From NCBI GenBank assembly GCA_024734555.1, contig JANPWX010000033.1, positions 8,001,402 to 8,065,401 of the forward strand: a stretch of DNA of 64,000 bases, given 5' to 3'. Under the pieces are notes generated by a model. It did no database searches and was not told where the DNA came from. It saw only the letters and a list, made by a program, of their open reading frames with translations. Made by a program: the position numbers and the translations under genes. This document shows positions 1-12,537 of this stretch, one piece after another (the first letter of the stretch is position 1; each line of letters opens with the position of its first letter). The stretch is from Trochalopteron elliotii (lineage: Eukaryota > Chordata > Aves > Passeriformes > Leiothrichidae).

Positions 1-2761
1 CTCTGAAAGATCACTTTGCTGACTTAATCAAATTGCCAGTTTTATTAAGGCAAATAGAAAAAATAAAATAAAAGCAAAAGAGTGGAGTTGTGTTGCCATG
101 TGCTGCAGTTCTGTTGGGTGGCAGAGCAGAGGGAGAAAAGAATGAATTGGTCACTCTTCAGAATAACAGTAGATCTCTCCACTAGGACTCAAACAAGGGG
201 CTTGTGCATTCAGTTCAATAATTCTGTCCATTATTTAAAAGATTAGCATTTCATGAAATGTCTTGGAAGAAAATTATTTCCTAGAAAACATGATGTATTT
301 TGTTTCTCATCATGGGGCTTCAGGGAAAGTGAATGCATGTAGAGCCTTGATCTTTTTTTTTCTTTTCTTTTCTCTTGTCTGCCACATAGATCTTCGCTAC
401 AGTCACAGACACTGACAGTCCTGTGTGCCTCTCCAGAGGTGGCAGTTCATGAAATATAAGTTTAATATTATTGATGAAAACTTTATTCATCTCAGATATG
501 AGTGCAGTGTTAGTAAAAAGATTGAAACCTCTTTCTTCTTTACAAGCAGCCTGTGAGCAGGCAGTAGTAGCAGATGATGGTTTCAAAAAATAATCTCCTT
601 GTGAGTGATAAAATTTGTTGGTTGGTGGAAGAAATTCCAGTCTGTAGATGGGGCTTGGAACTATTAATCTACTTTTTAACTCTGTGACTTTTGAATGAAC
701 TTGGGCTTTTTATTCATCCTTCTCTTCTGCAGAAATATTTTTGTCTTCCATGAATTTGAACAGATGTTGTAATTCTTTCAAGTATTCCTATGAGAGGAAA
801 TGCCTCCCAACATCCTAGACTCATATGAATGTTCTTGAAAAGTGAGACTATTTAAAACAAAACTCCATTTTGAAATCACCAGAATACTCCACCTTAATGT
901 CTCTATTCCCCCAGTTCCCCTGGCATTCCCCCAGGTTCTCTGCCATACTGGGAATGCAGAATGCTTGCAGAATGCTTACCACAGCTGAATTTCCAAAAAT
1001 CTCCAGCAATATAAGGAGCAGCAAGTCTTACAGGTCCTGAATTTCACAGTGTTTCTTTAATTATTTTTTTTCCAGTTCTATTGACTGGCAAATTTAGGAG
1101 ACACATGAAGCCATCTCAATACATCAGAGATACATTATCTCTAGAGTTAAATAAAGTTGATAACAAGCTACATTTATATCAGTAGAATCTCTGGACATAT
1201 ATTTAAAAGTAGGGTTTGTTTCAGTGCTGCATAATAAACTCAGAAAGGGAAGTAGCAAATATAGACTAAGAATCATGAGTAGTGTACAGTGTAATTTTGG
1301 TACATGGGTCAATTACTATGTGTAAAAGTAGTAGCAAAGTTATAATTTAAACAGTAAAGCTCTGAAAAGGGAAAATGAGGAAAGTAAGACATCTGTTAGC
1401 TAAACAAATAGAGTAAAATAGAGTTCATTCCTTTATGCTTTGTCAAAATATGCTTAATTAAAATGGAGCATTTAATTGTAGTTCTGTAACAAGAAAATAG
1501 TGCTGCAGCAGTAATTTCACAGTCAAGGTTTGATGGAATTGAAAATAGTCCCAGTTTTTGTATAAACCCATTTGTGTTCTCTTTGCAAATTGGCACTGGA
1601 TCTTGGGAATACTTGATGCCCTGAGACCAAATGTTAAAAAGAGAAATATTTCATATGGAGCCCCAAAGGAATCAGCAGCTGTATAAATATTGGGCATCTC
1701 TTGCAGCACAGGATATATAGATTGCTCTTCTAACTTCAACAATAAAAACAGAGTGCATTTTACTGTGGAATTTATGGGTGACTGCTTTTATCAATGCTCA
1801 GTTCAATTTCCTCATTAGCCAATAGTTCCTCTAATCTGAATGACCTTTTCCATTTGTTTCTTTAAGAGACATTTTAATCCTAAATTGTCACTTGGGTTTT
1901 AAAGGCAGATGTTGAAAATGTGCATATAAAATTTTCAGGTCTGTTGGCAAAAAGTTTATGTGAGATTATTTGAAGAATTGCCAAGTGTGAAAGCTGAATG
2001 TGCCCTGGGCTATTGCCATTCCTTTGCAGATACCCCCTGGCTGGTTCATCTGTGCTGATGCAATAGTGATAGAGAGAGTAAAATTATAGAATAAGCCTAT
2101 ATGGCCTCAAGTAAATGGTTGGTAGTTGTGAATGGTAGGGATGAACAGGGACTGGGATTATAGGTATGAGAGCTCCAGAAACCCTTCTCATACCAAACTG
2201 TGCAGTTGCTGAGCCCCTGTGGAAGCTGCAGGAGCTTTGATTCCCCTCCAGTCAGGGGTGGAAGGAAACTCCCTCACCCTTCCTGCCCCTGGCACAGCCT
2301 CCTGCAATCTCTGGCACCCTCCAGGACTGGGGCATTGGGCTCCCTGTTGAGTACTGTGGATGATCCCTTTCCCATCACAATGTCCCAGCTGAGATGGAAG
2401 AGTGAAATGACTATCAACAAAATCCTCTTTTCCTGTGGTTGTAGTACCAGAGTGTTTGGGTTCCCTGGAGAGATGTTGGCAGATGAAGATCTGCTCCAGT
2501 TTCTGCTGTCCTGCCATAGTGCAAAGCATGGGAGAGAGAGTCACATTTGAGTGACAGAGTGGAGCTAGTTTTACTCTGGTTGTAGATTATGTTCAGTTAG
2601 TGTGAAGACAGTTTCTGGTATAATAAGCCTGAATTAACCCACAGCATTTGCCTAGAAGAAATTTGAGGCAACTTACAAAACTTCTGTCTTTTTCAACTTG
2701 AAATTGCCCTTATTCACATTTTGGATGCCTGAAACACTTTGCTTATCCCCTTTATCTCTAG
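1..2761 (+). other. GRIN2A: GRIN2A intron, 3' portion (5' end outside window)
   Basis: This is the end of the intron before the first GRIN2A exon in the window. It ends in a pyrimidine-rich tract and a TAG acceptor at 2759-2761. The longest open frames here (about 2188-2550, both strands) resemble no family and lack codon-like structure, so I treat them as chance. I see no RNA gene or clear transposable element. A direct repeat of GCAGAATGCTT lies near 956-976. Confidence 0.85.
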
Positions 2762-2923
<162 letters not shown>

Positions 2924-5703
2924 TGAGTTTTTTCCCATGGTTTTTAAAGAATGCTGTAAACTTTTCAGAAACAGAGAACTATTGATCCATACTTACTGTG
3001 ATACTGAACAGACTCATGTCAGGCTGCTGTGTAGTACATGCTGCTTTTTTTTTTTCCAACTGCACTGTACAGTTATCAAAAAGGAAAATGATTGATTGTG
3101 ATTTCTATGAGTGTTTTAAAATTACATGGTAGCTTCAATGTCCTATGAGAAGTAGTTTCAAAGCAGAATTAATGTTTCTTAAATTTGATGACAGCACAGT
3201 CTCTTGTTGTCTTTGCAGTGCTGCCAAATCCTGCTTCTGACAATCTTGGTAAATATTCTGGTAAATATTATTGTCCTTCTTTCTTAAGATCTGAGATTTA
3301 GACTTGAGTGCCATCCATCCTTTTTTCTCTGAAGTAGCCCAATCTGCCTGGTTGGACAAAGTTACAAATTTCCATTCTTAATCTTCCAAAGGTATCAGAG
3401 TGACTCACTGCTCACATCATTATTCATCTGGGTGACAGAAATCTGCTACCTCTAAACATTTAGGCTTGATAGCAACATGATTATATTTGTTAATAATACA
3501 GTAATGATAATTTCTCAATAAAGGCTTTTTAGGTTTTGTTTTGAAGTTAAAAGTTACTTTAGTGGGTTTCAGTGTATGTACATTAGGGGCTGTTTCAAGG
3601 AATGTCTCTCCTGCTGTTATTTGTGGTTAACACAGGACACGTTTCTTCCTATACTAAAATACCCTGTTACTTGTGATCCTTTTTGGGGAACTGCTTATTT
3701 AATTTTTACTCCTCTTCTGCCAAACCTGTATGGTGGTGTAATGTATTACTTAGGCAAAACACCTTGCAATCCAAAAATCTTTCCTTAGAGTGAAGATTCC
3801 CTTCTTTAAAAAGTCTTCCAGCTGTTTCCTTCTCTCGTGTCTCCTTGCTGCTGTCTGGACTCTGTTTGCCCTCATTTCCCCAGGCATTCTCAGCTGGCAC
3901 TTCCCAGGCCTGGTTTGTCCCATCCCAGGACAGATGTGTTCTGTCTGTTGTGTGAGATCAGCCTTGCCCAGGGGCTCCCAAACTGCAGCTCCTGCTCTGA
4001 CCGAGCCTGTGCAAGTTCCATTTCCTGGGTGACAGCTGAGTTATGCATTAGAGACAGACAGCTGGATCCTACCGTTCCTGCTGGGAATTTCTGAAGGAGG
4101 AGATGTCCTGATTTCAGCCATTTGTGGGACTTGTTCTGTTGGATGGACAGTTTATTTAGGGGATGTATACTGCTTGTACTTTGCACCAACCATTTGTGGT
4201 ACTGAAAGCCCTGAAAAGCTGCTGTTAGCTTGAAAATCAGGCCACTCGTCAGACACTTAAGTGTGAAAACGGGGGGGCCAACCTGACTGCAGGGCTGTTC
4301 AGGATGTTCACTAAAACTCAGGCTGGCTGCTCCTGGGCCAGTTGATGGTCCCCCTCAAAAGCTTTGCTCCTTTTGACAGCATCAACTATTCATTTTTGAC
4401 AGGTTCCTTTTCCCCTGTTGGAGTTTCTTTCCTCTTCTAAGTGATTTCTCTGTGTGGACATCCCCGGGTGTCTGCCTTGCTCCCCTTCACTGATATTTCT
4501 GTAGCAGATGGTACAAATAAACTTCTGGGTCAGTACAAGTAACTGCTGCCTCCAGCTGTGCTCCTTGGGATTTTGTCTGGTGGCACCTGCAGAAGAATTG
4601 AACAGCAGGATGTCAGCTGCTTTCAGACTCATATTCTTCAAAAACAGTTTTTCATGTTTTTCTGCCAAATTTTCTATTCTTCAGCATACAGAACTGTATC
4701 TTCTTTCTCCCCCCGTCATGATTTCAATGACCAAATTCTTTCTCTCTTTCATGTAAAATTTGCCCTTTCATCTTTAACTAGACTTGATGAAGGCTGGTAG
4801 AGACATCTTTAACTTCCTTCCCTCCCTGATTCACTGGATTCCATGATATTTAGTACATCTGGAGTCTATGTTTCTATGGCTCTTTTGAGGATGACTCATC
4901 TCTTCTTCCTCAAACTGCTTCTGCTTCCAAACAAACATATAATTTCTATTTTCCTCTTCAGTGTGTGTGTTCTGTTCACCTTATTACAGCTAATTTGTCT
5001 CTTTTCATCTTTGTCTCTTTCCAAAACTATTCCTGTACTTTTATCTTCTTTTTTTTTTCTCATTCTCATCCTTGGGGATACGAGCAACTTTCCTTCTGCA
5101 TGGTAAGTCTTGCTACTTGTGCACAGCTTTTTGAAAATGAACTATCTGATAATTTTAGTCATAGTCTATAGACTTAGAAGAGCTTGCAAAGAATCTGGTT
5201 GATAATTGCTGCTGCAAGTTAAAATAAATATGAACTGTGTTATCCCTGAAGAGTGTTTCTATAACCTGTATTTCCAATCTTGCTTTAAAAACTACTTTTG
5301 CTTAATTGAAGATGTGAGGTTTAGTCCCTTTTAATTACTTTCATATAGTATTTGATTCTAATTTCGAGATGGAGCAAAAAATACCAGCCATGAAGCAATG
5401 CTTAATGACTGAATAATGCCATACATGTGGCCCTTGTGATCTAAATAGAATGAAATGATAAAGTAGCATCTTGTCACAGTTCAGTCTGCTTTTGCTCTAT
5501 CTCAAACAAAGTCTTTTGATCAACTTTAATTAGCATTAACATCTTGAGATGTATTGGAGATATCTTGATCTTTGAGACCATTGTGTTTAATACAATAATG
5601 GTACTGAGTTGAACTGGAAGGAGAAAGTGGGAGGAAGACAAACATAACATTTCAGATGCACAGATTTCTGAAAACAAGTTAAAAACGAAACTGCTGTGTG
5701 TGG

Positions 5704-5719
5704 TTTTTTTTTTTTTTTT
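5704..5719. repeat. Poly-T tract (T16), intronic
   Basis: An uninterrupted run of 16 T lies inside the first complete GRIN2A intron. It is a simple homopolymer and probably length-variable. No flanking target-site duplication or retrocopy is visible. Confidence 0.9.
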
Positions 5720-8700
5720 CTTTAATCTTGCGTTCTTTCAAGAAATGGAAAATCAGCTGCTTCAGTCCACTTGCTAATGTGGCCACAAAAAGTCTTGGAG
5801 GTGGGAGAAACATGGATAGAAATATCTATAAAATAAATGGTGTTCCTGCCTTTATTTCCTGGTCAGGTGTAAGGGTTAGATAAGACTTGTGTTGGAGTAT
5901 TGCTGTACCTGCAGACGTGAGTGTGCTCATGTCTGTGTCTGGGAAGCCTTGAAAGCACACCCAGCCCCTTTCTGGTTTCATCTTTGAGAGGTGAAGCTGC
6001 TTCTGTTTCAGAAATTAACATACAAGGAAAGCATCTGCCTTTGTTTGTTTTAATTAGAACAAGCAACTTCACTGCATGGGCAATAGGCTTGGACCTATCT
6101 TATTCAATTAGCATCAAAAACGTTTGAGATCATCACCTGGGAAATGCTGCAAATCAAAGTGGAAATGAGATTTTTGTGTTAGTCTGACATTGACATTATA
6201 CGTGCTCCCTCAGGTGAATCCCCATAGGGGGTTCACTGCAGCTTATTCATGAAGGCTTGTTGCCATCAGGGATGAAGGCAAAGTTATCAGCTTCATCGGT
6301 TTTTCCTCTTTGATGCAAAATCAACATTTGTTTCTGAAAAGATCTTAAAATAAAATCTGTAAAGACTCAGTAATATCCATCTCTTGTCACTAGGGTCTTA
6401 CTCCTGAGATTCACAGATGTATTTCTCAGGAAGCTGCTGAAACACCATTTGAACAACAGCAGAACTTTATTAATTAAATGTGTCAGTTTGCAACCAGACC
6501 TGTTGAAAAGGAAGATCTTGTTATTGAAGTATTACTTAATAATTTTCAAAATGGCAAAATACTGTCTCTTCTTCAATGCAGTTCGCTGCTGAAAGCAATC
6601 TTGATCTTACAAGCTTGTCAAAAAGTGTACTTGTGTTTTTCACTAAATTTCATGCATTTAAGGGATCAGGTGGTCCACATGTGCTGTGCTACGTGCAGAG
6701 CTTGGGATTGTTCCTTAGGCAGGACCAAGCAGCTCAGGGCTTCTGGAGGTTTTTGTTCCTTAATGAGAGCAGAAATGGCAGTTGTTGCCCTGAGCATTAC
6801 TCCGAAGAGCAGAGTCTGTAAGGCTCAGCTAATGTGTTCTCTGCCAGAGCTGTGGAGGCTCCTCTGAGCTCTTGAGATGCTTATTGATCGAATACAGCCT
6901 TAAAAAGGCATCACAAGCATTTCTGTCCATGCTGCATGCAATTGATCTACATTTCTAGAGCCCTCTGTACCAGGGAGACACATCCTATTGACTGTCCTTC
7001 TTGAAGAGAAAATAAGTTCCTGAATAGGAAGTCGTTAATTATTGTGTTGTGTTTGCAGAGGCTTTTTGGGTGTGCTTCCTTCAGTTTGCCTGGCTATATT
7101 TTTCCTGAAGAGATTATAGTTAAGGAATACCATCTTTTTGCAGGGCAAAGCAACCTGCCAGTTGCAGTTCTCTGGTGTGGGCTGTATGAGCTCGTAGCTC
7201 TTGAGTTTGCATGAAGTGTTCCTATTTGTGGCTGTAAAGCTGTCAAGAGGAGAAATTGCAATGGCAATAAACTGGAAATGCATTTCATGTTTGTCACCTT
7301 TGCCCCAGCACATCTACAGTGGCATATAGTCTGGGATTTAACTGCTAATGGCTGAAATGAGAAAATTTAATTGGGAGAGGCTCTTTTTACTGTAGGCGTA
7401 AAATGGGAAATATTTGCTTGCCTGTTGCCCATCACTTCCTTGAAAGGGAGCTGCAGGAATGAATCCCTGGTGTTCCCCAGGCAAGCAGCCCCGTGTGCAG
7501 CTGCAGATCCCCTGGCTGTCCTGAGGGCTTTACAGCTTTTATTGCCAGCCACGGCTGTGACTGTGTGCTCAGGGATTTGATGCTCAGGTTTACTTGGGAC
7601 TTCATCTGCCTTCCTGTTAAAGACAGCAGTGCTTGTGTTGATACACATCAATTGAATACCTTATTCCCACGTCCTCTCTGACATGCTGGTGGAATTACAG
7701 AGCTGCTTGGAAAGGTGGCAGCATGTCTGCTCTGCCACAGCCACAGTAGGAACGGCCTCAGCTGTGCTGGGTTATCAGATGTGAAGGGTTACATCCCCAT
7801 GATTTATGAGCTGCCCCTGAGGAGCTGCTCTCGGCCTGCAGGCTGTCCTGAGCTGTCACTTTGACAGGGACATGTGGTGGTTGTATCCTCAGCATCCTTT
7901 AATGACAAGTTACAATGCCAGCAGAAACACCTGGAAGCATCGAACTGAGCAGTGCAAATGGCATGAGGAGTTATTTCCTCCCTTGCAAGGCCAGTCTCCA
8001 TGTGAAAAGAGCATGATTATTAACATGTTTTATAGAATCTCACTGCACTAAGCAGAGAGAGTGCAGGAGAAGACCTCAAAAGGCCCCAATGGCCTTTTAA
8101 CCCCATCTGTGAGTTTATTGGCCTGAATTGGATTTTTGTTGTTCTCACAGTGATTATAAATTATCCAATTCACAGCTTTGCACACTGTGTTATTTGTTGA
8201 ACAAATACAACCAGGTCAGAGGCTGAGCTGGCAGCTTCTGCAGTGTGGCACAGGCATAACCAGGAGGCAAACCTCCCTGTTTCCCTCAGCTGCAGCTCAG
8301 CTGGGATTGTGCCCAGCAGGTCCTACTGCTACTTAGGACTGCCAATTAAAGCACTGATGTGCCTAAAGTTAAAATCAAGCCCAACTTGTCTTTCAGGCAG
8401 CCAGCTGACATCTCTCCACTTCAATGCAAACCCAATTTCTATATTTTCTTTTTATTTTTACAGAAAAACTGTCATAAAAATTTTCACCAGAGGAAAAACT
8501 TCCTAGTTTTTGTTCTTTCTGTGGCTCATACCTTTTCACCTCAAAAGAGGAGGGCAAGCTGTGAGACAAGTCTGTTTGAAAGAAAAATTATATATTTTAA
8601 TTTTTCATTAAAAGCACAAATTCTCCACTGTTCTCATGGGCATACAGTAGCAGCTTATGACCACAACTCACAGAAATGTCCAAATTTTTAAGAATTTTAC

Positions 8701-9900
8701 CAGGGATGGTTAAATCTGAAGAGTGTTTGAGGGAGAAAGGAAAAGGCCTCTAGGCAGCATTAGATATCTGTAGTCTTAATAATTTATTGCTTGTAACCCT
8801 TCAAGATACCTGTTATGATAGATGGAGAGGGAGCACCATGTAGGGGTGCTCTCATCATATAAACACAGGAGAAACATCTAAGTCAGAGAGCACTGGACAA
8901 ACATCCCAGACTACCTGGGAGAGCAGATGTTTGCAGTGCTCCAGGGTATCTTATCACTATCAATTTTGACAGTAAGCACTAAATTATTGTGCAAATACAA
9001 ATACACTTCCCTTAAAACTGTCTGAAGGAGCTAATATGTGAACACCAGTTTCCTTCCTGACCTTCTGTAAAAAAATATCTCTACTAAACAATTTGGCCCG
9101 TTCAGGATTTTCTGTCCTGGCTGACCAAGTTCAGACAACTTCTGCAATCAATAACTTCATTTAATTTGGCATCAGATGGCTGGGGTAACTCATTTTCAAT
9201 TTACATTATGCTGCTTTCTGTGGTGCTTTAATCTAACATGTGTTTCAGTGTTCACTCTAATGTTCATTTTGGCATTGTGCTCTTCAGGGAATGATTTCCA
9301 GTGGATGTTCCAGCTGTAGCCACACAAGCTAAGAATTGGAAAGCTGGTTTGCAACTGGGCAACTGCTGTCTGTGCCAGAGGGCTGCAGAAATCTGAAAAC
9401 ATTTAAATTTTCTGTTCCATCTAGGAACACTTTTCAGAGGGATCTCTTCACTCCAGTATCAGTTCTGAAATCTAGTATCTCAAAAGAAATATGTGGCTGA
9501 ATGAGCACAGCTTTACTGCTTTTACTGCTGAAGTGAGCAGAGTTCAGCACTACAAGCTGCCAGCACAGACATAAAGACTCCTGTGGTATTTCCACTCATG
9601 GCAGGATTTTCTGGCATCAGTTTATCTGATGGCTGATTCCTGTATCTCCCTGTAACTTGCTGTTCTTTCAGGAAATGCAGTTATTCTCATATTCTTGTAA
9701 TTCTTACCTTTTCGGGAATTTCTTCATGGCCAGAAGATTGCTTCTTTTGCAATTTTTTTTTCAAAGAAAGAAAAACAACCCTGTTTGTCCCCTTCACCTG
9801 ATGCATAGAAACTTGCCTCTAGGAAAAAAATAATTTATAGTAATTTATTTCCAATTCCTTTACTCACTACCTGAGTGCTCTTCTGGAGCTTTTTTGATTG

Positions 9901-9919
9901 TTTTTTTTTTTTTTTTTTT
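9901..9919. repeat. Poly-T tract (T19), intronic
   Basis: An uninterrupted run of 19 T follows a shorter T-rich stretch. It could mark the poly(A) tail of an old minus-strand retrocopy, but no recognisable body adjoins it. A plain homopolymer is the simpler reading. Confidence 0.9.
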
Positions 9920-12460
9920 AAGGTTACTTCCTTTGTCTGCATTATAGCTTTTTAGGTAATGCTTTTATCTGTCTAATATCTCTAAATATTACAAATAGCC
10001 TGGAAATCAAATGAACTGGTGGAAGTAGCTATGTGCCATCTAACCCCTATTCTTTTTAGAAACTATTCTGAGTTTTAGTCTTCATTCCATTTGGGGTTGA
10101 GATCAGCTACTTGGTGAGCTGTGCTGAATTTATCCTTCATTATGCTATTGTAACTGGGACAAAACCTTTAATCTAAAAATATATTCCCCCCACTCAGCTC
10201 TTCAAATTTTGTGTTTTGATAAACTGATGCGTTGCAAAAACTTCTTGGCTTGGCTTCTGAGATGTGAAGTGGGACAATCTTCCATTGTATAAATTAATCA
10301 TAAAGGCACACTAAATTTTCCATTATTTCCTTGCTAAGGGAAATCTAACAGGGAGTGGGAAGGTGTGTGGGCAGAGGGATGGTGGATAGGAGCTCCTGTG
10401 GGTGAGGAGGGTGAATGTGCCTGTTCAGGTGACCACAGCCAAGGGAGGTTCTCTGTGGATTTTCTGGCAGCTGAGATTGCCCTGACAGGCAAGGTGAAGC
10501 CTCCACAACCTCTCATGGTGGTGTTAATGTCTGTCAGAACCTGCTCTTTCAAATTCTCTGTCTGTGTGTCCTGTGTGAAGATTGAAGTGAGGATAGTTTG
10601 AGCTGGGAGAAAAGTTGAAAGCTTGTTCTGGGCTCATGAGCTCATCATTTAACTGGGTTATGCTTTGCTGACCTGCATTGTTGCAGGGGGTGGTTGTTCA
10701 GTTTTCCTCTAATGAATTGGCAATACCAAGATGTCAGGAAATCCACACAGTGTGTGTGAAGTTCAGTTCTGTGAGGAGCCATTTGAATATGTACTGAAAG
10801 ATAAAGTCACTGCTGGTGATGAAGTGCATCAGATAAGATGAAATGCATTTTAGTCAAAACTGTGTCAGAGAAATCAACAGTCCTTCATGTTAAAGGTTAA
10901 ATATCTGATTTTGCTCCAGCAGTATCAAAGTGGCACTTTAGAGACTTTCATGGAAGCCTCATCTTCAGAGCAGCATTCTTTCCCTTTGATTGCTGGGTCA
11001 TTCCATAGTGACCTTTCAGCCCTGGATCCCCAGGACACACAGAGAGTCACAAATGATGCTGTCCCTCATTGTTCACTCTTGACATACTTTCTTTTATCTC
11101 TTCTGTGGAGAAAGAAGGGATGAAATGAAAGTTTGTGATGTAAATCTATCAGATCTTACAGACAGTATGTTTGTACTTGTTGCCTTCCCAACAGCATTGA
11201 TAGATGCCTTTTTTTTTTTCCTAATGTCATTGTGGCTCCAGACCTACTGAGCAGATTGGCATTTTAGATTTTTACTTCTCATTCCATCAAGAGAACAAAA
11301 TCATTGAAGGATCATGTATTTGGTTAAGGAGGCAAAGGAACATTTTTCAATTGTGTTATATTTCTATTATTAAGGGAGAAGTGACTAATAAAGGAGCATT
11401 TGCCTCGTCTTCCTTTTCAGTTTTCATCATAGGAATTTTATGAAAAGTTGTGCCAATAATAAAGATGGGGAAAATTATAGGGAAGCGTTTTCAACTTTTC
11501 TGAAATTTTTTTTCAGTACCTTTTTCTCTATGCAGGCAATTTTGCACGTGTGCAACAATGCTTGAGAATGAGCTTCTGCAGTAGCTATTCTGATTTTTCA
11601 GCTCTTATCCTTCTTGATGAGTCATAAATGTTTAGTTATGGGACTGTCCACACTTATTTTTCACATATCTCCCACTTGAAATTATTACATTCAGTAATGC
11701 CCATTTGGGTTTTTCTAGAACAATTCCAATTCATGATTTCATAACACCTGATGTTCTCTGATGCTGTGAGATAAAATTCTCCCCACCCCCTTTCCCCTTG
11801 GTGTTTGCTCTGTGATGAAGGACATTTGCCTTTGTAGTCACTGTTATATAAATATTCCAAACTGTTTATTTTTCCTTCTAGCCAGGATTATTGCAGCAGT
11901 TCTGAGGAAGTTTCCAGACCTGCTCAGATGAGTCAGAGCTCTGTAGTTCTGCTCCCCTGCACTGGCTGGAGGTGCCTGGTCTGTTTGACCAGTTCATGGC
12001 AACTCTGAACCTTCTTTCAAAGCATTCCAGCTTTGATAGTTCTCTCTCAGCTCTCTAATATTCCTTACCAGTTTATTTAAACCTCCACAATGTGACAAAG
12101 CTTTTCACTCCCTGGTGGCTGCACTGAGCTGACAAGTGAATTGTTCATTTGTAGGTGACTGAGGTTTGCAGAAGGCTCTGAGCCTCTGGGAGCGTGGTCT
12201 GTGCTCAGTGTGGGGAGGCTGTTCTGCACTGAGGGTGTAACCTCAACAGCAGCCTGCTCAGCTCTGCAGCACACTGCAGTTCTGCTGCCACAAGAATCAA
12301 GCCCTGGGGACTGCCAGTCTCTGTAGAAAGAACAGGGAGAGGTGGAGGTCCAGGCTTCCCAGTCCTGTCTGGAGAATGAGACAAGGATGGGCTTCTGTGT
12401 CCAGCACCCAGCCTGGCTTTTCCATTGGAGCCCAGCAAAACAGCAACTGTGTCTTTCCTC

Positions 12461-12537
12461 ACACAGACATGGCAGGGAGGAAAGTCCTCTCAGCTGTGGT
12501 TTTCCCCACACAGACATGGCAGGAAGGAAAGTCCTCT
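12461..12537. repeat. Two-copy tandem duplication, period 47 bp
   Basis: A 30-bp core beginning ACACAGACATGGCAGG occurs at 12461-12490 and again at 12508-12537 with a single mismatch. The spacing gives a 47-bp period, and part of the linker is also similar (CTTTCCTC versus TTTTCCCC before each core). The high identity suggests a recent local duplication inside the intron. Confidence 0.85.

Noticed and set aside
8829..8853. Seven-bp inverted repeat GAGCACC/GGTGCTC
   Set aside because: Short arms with no extension or flanking duplication. Expected by chance at this scale.
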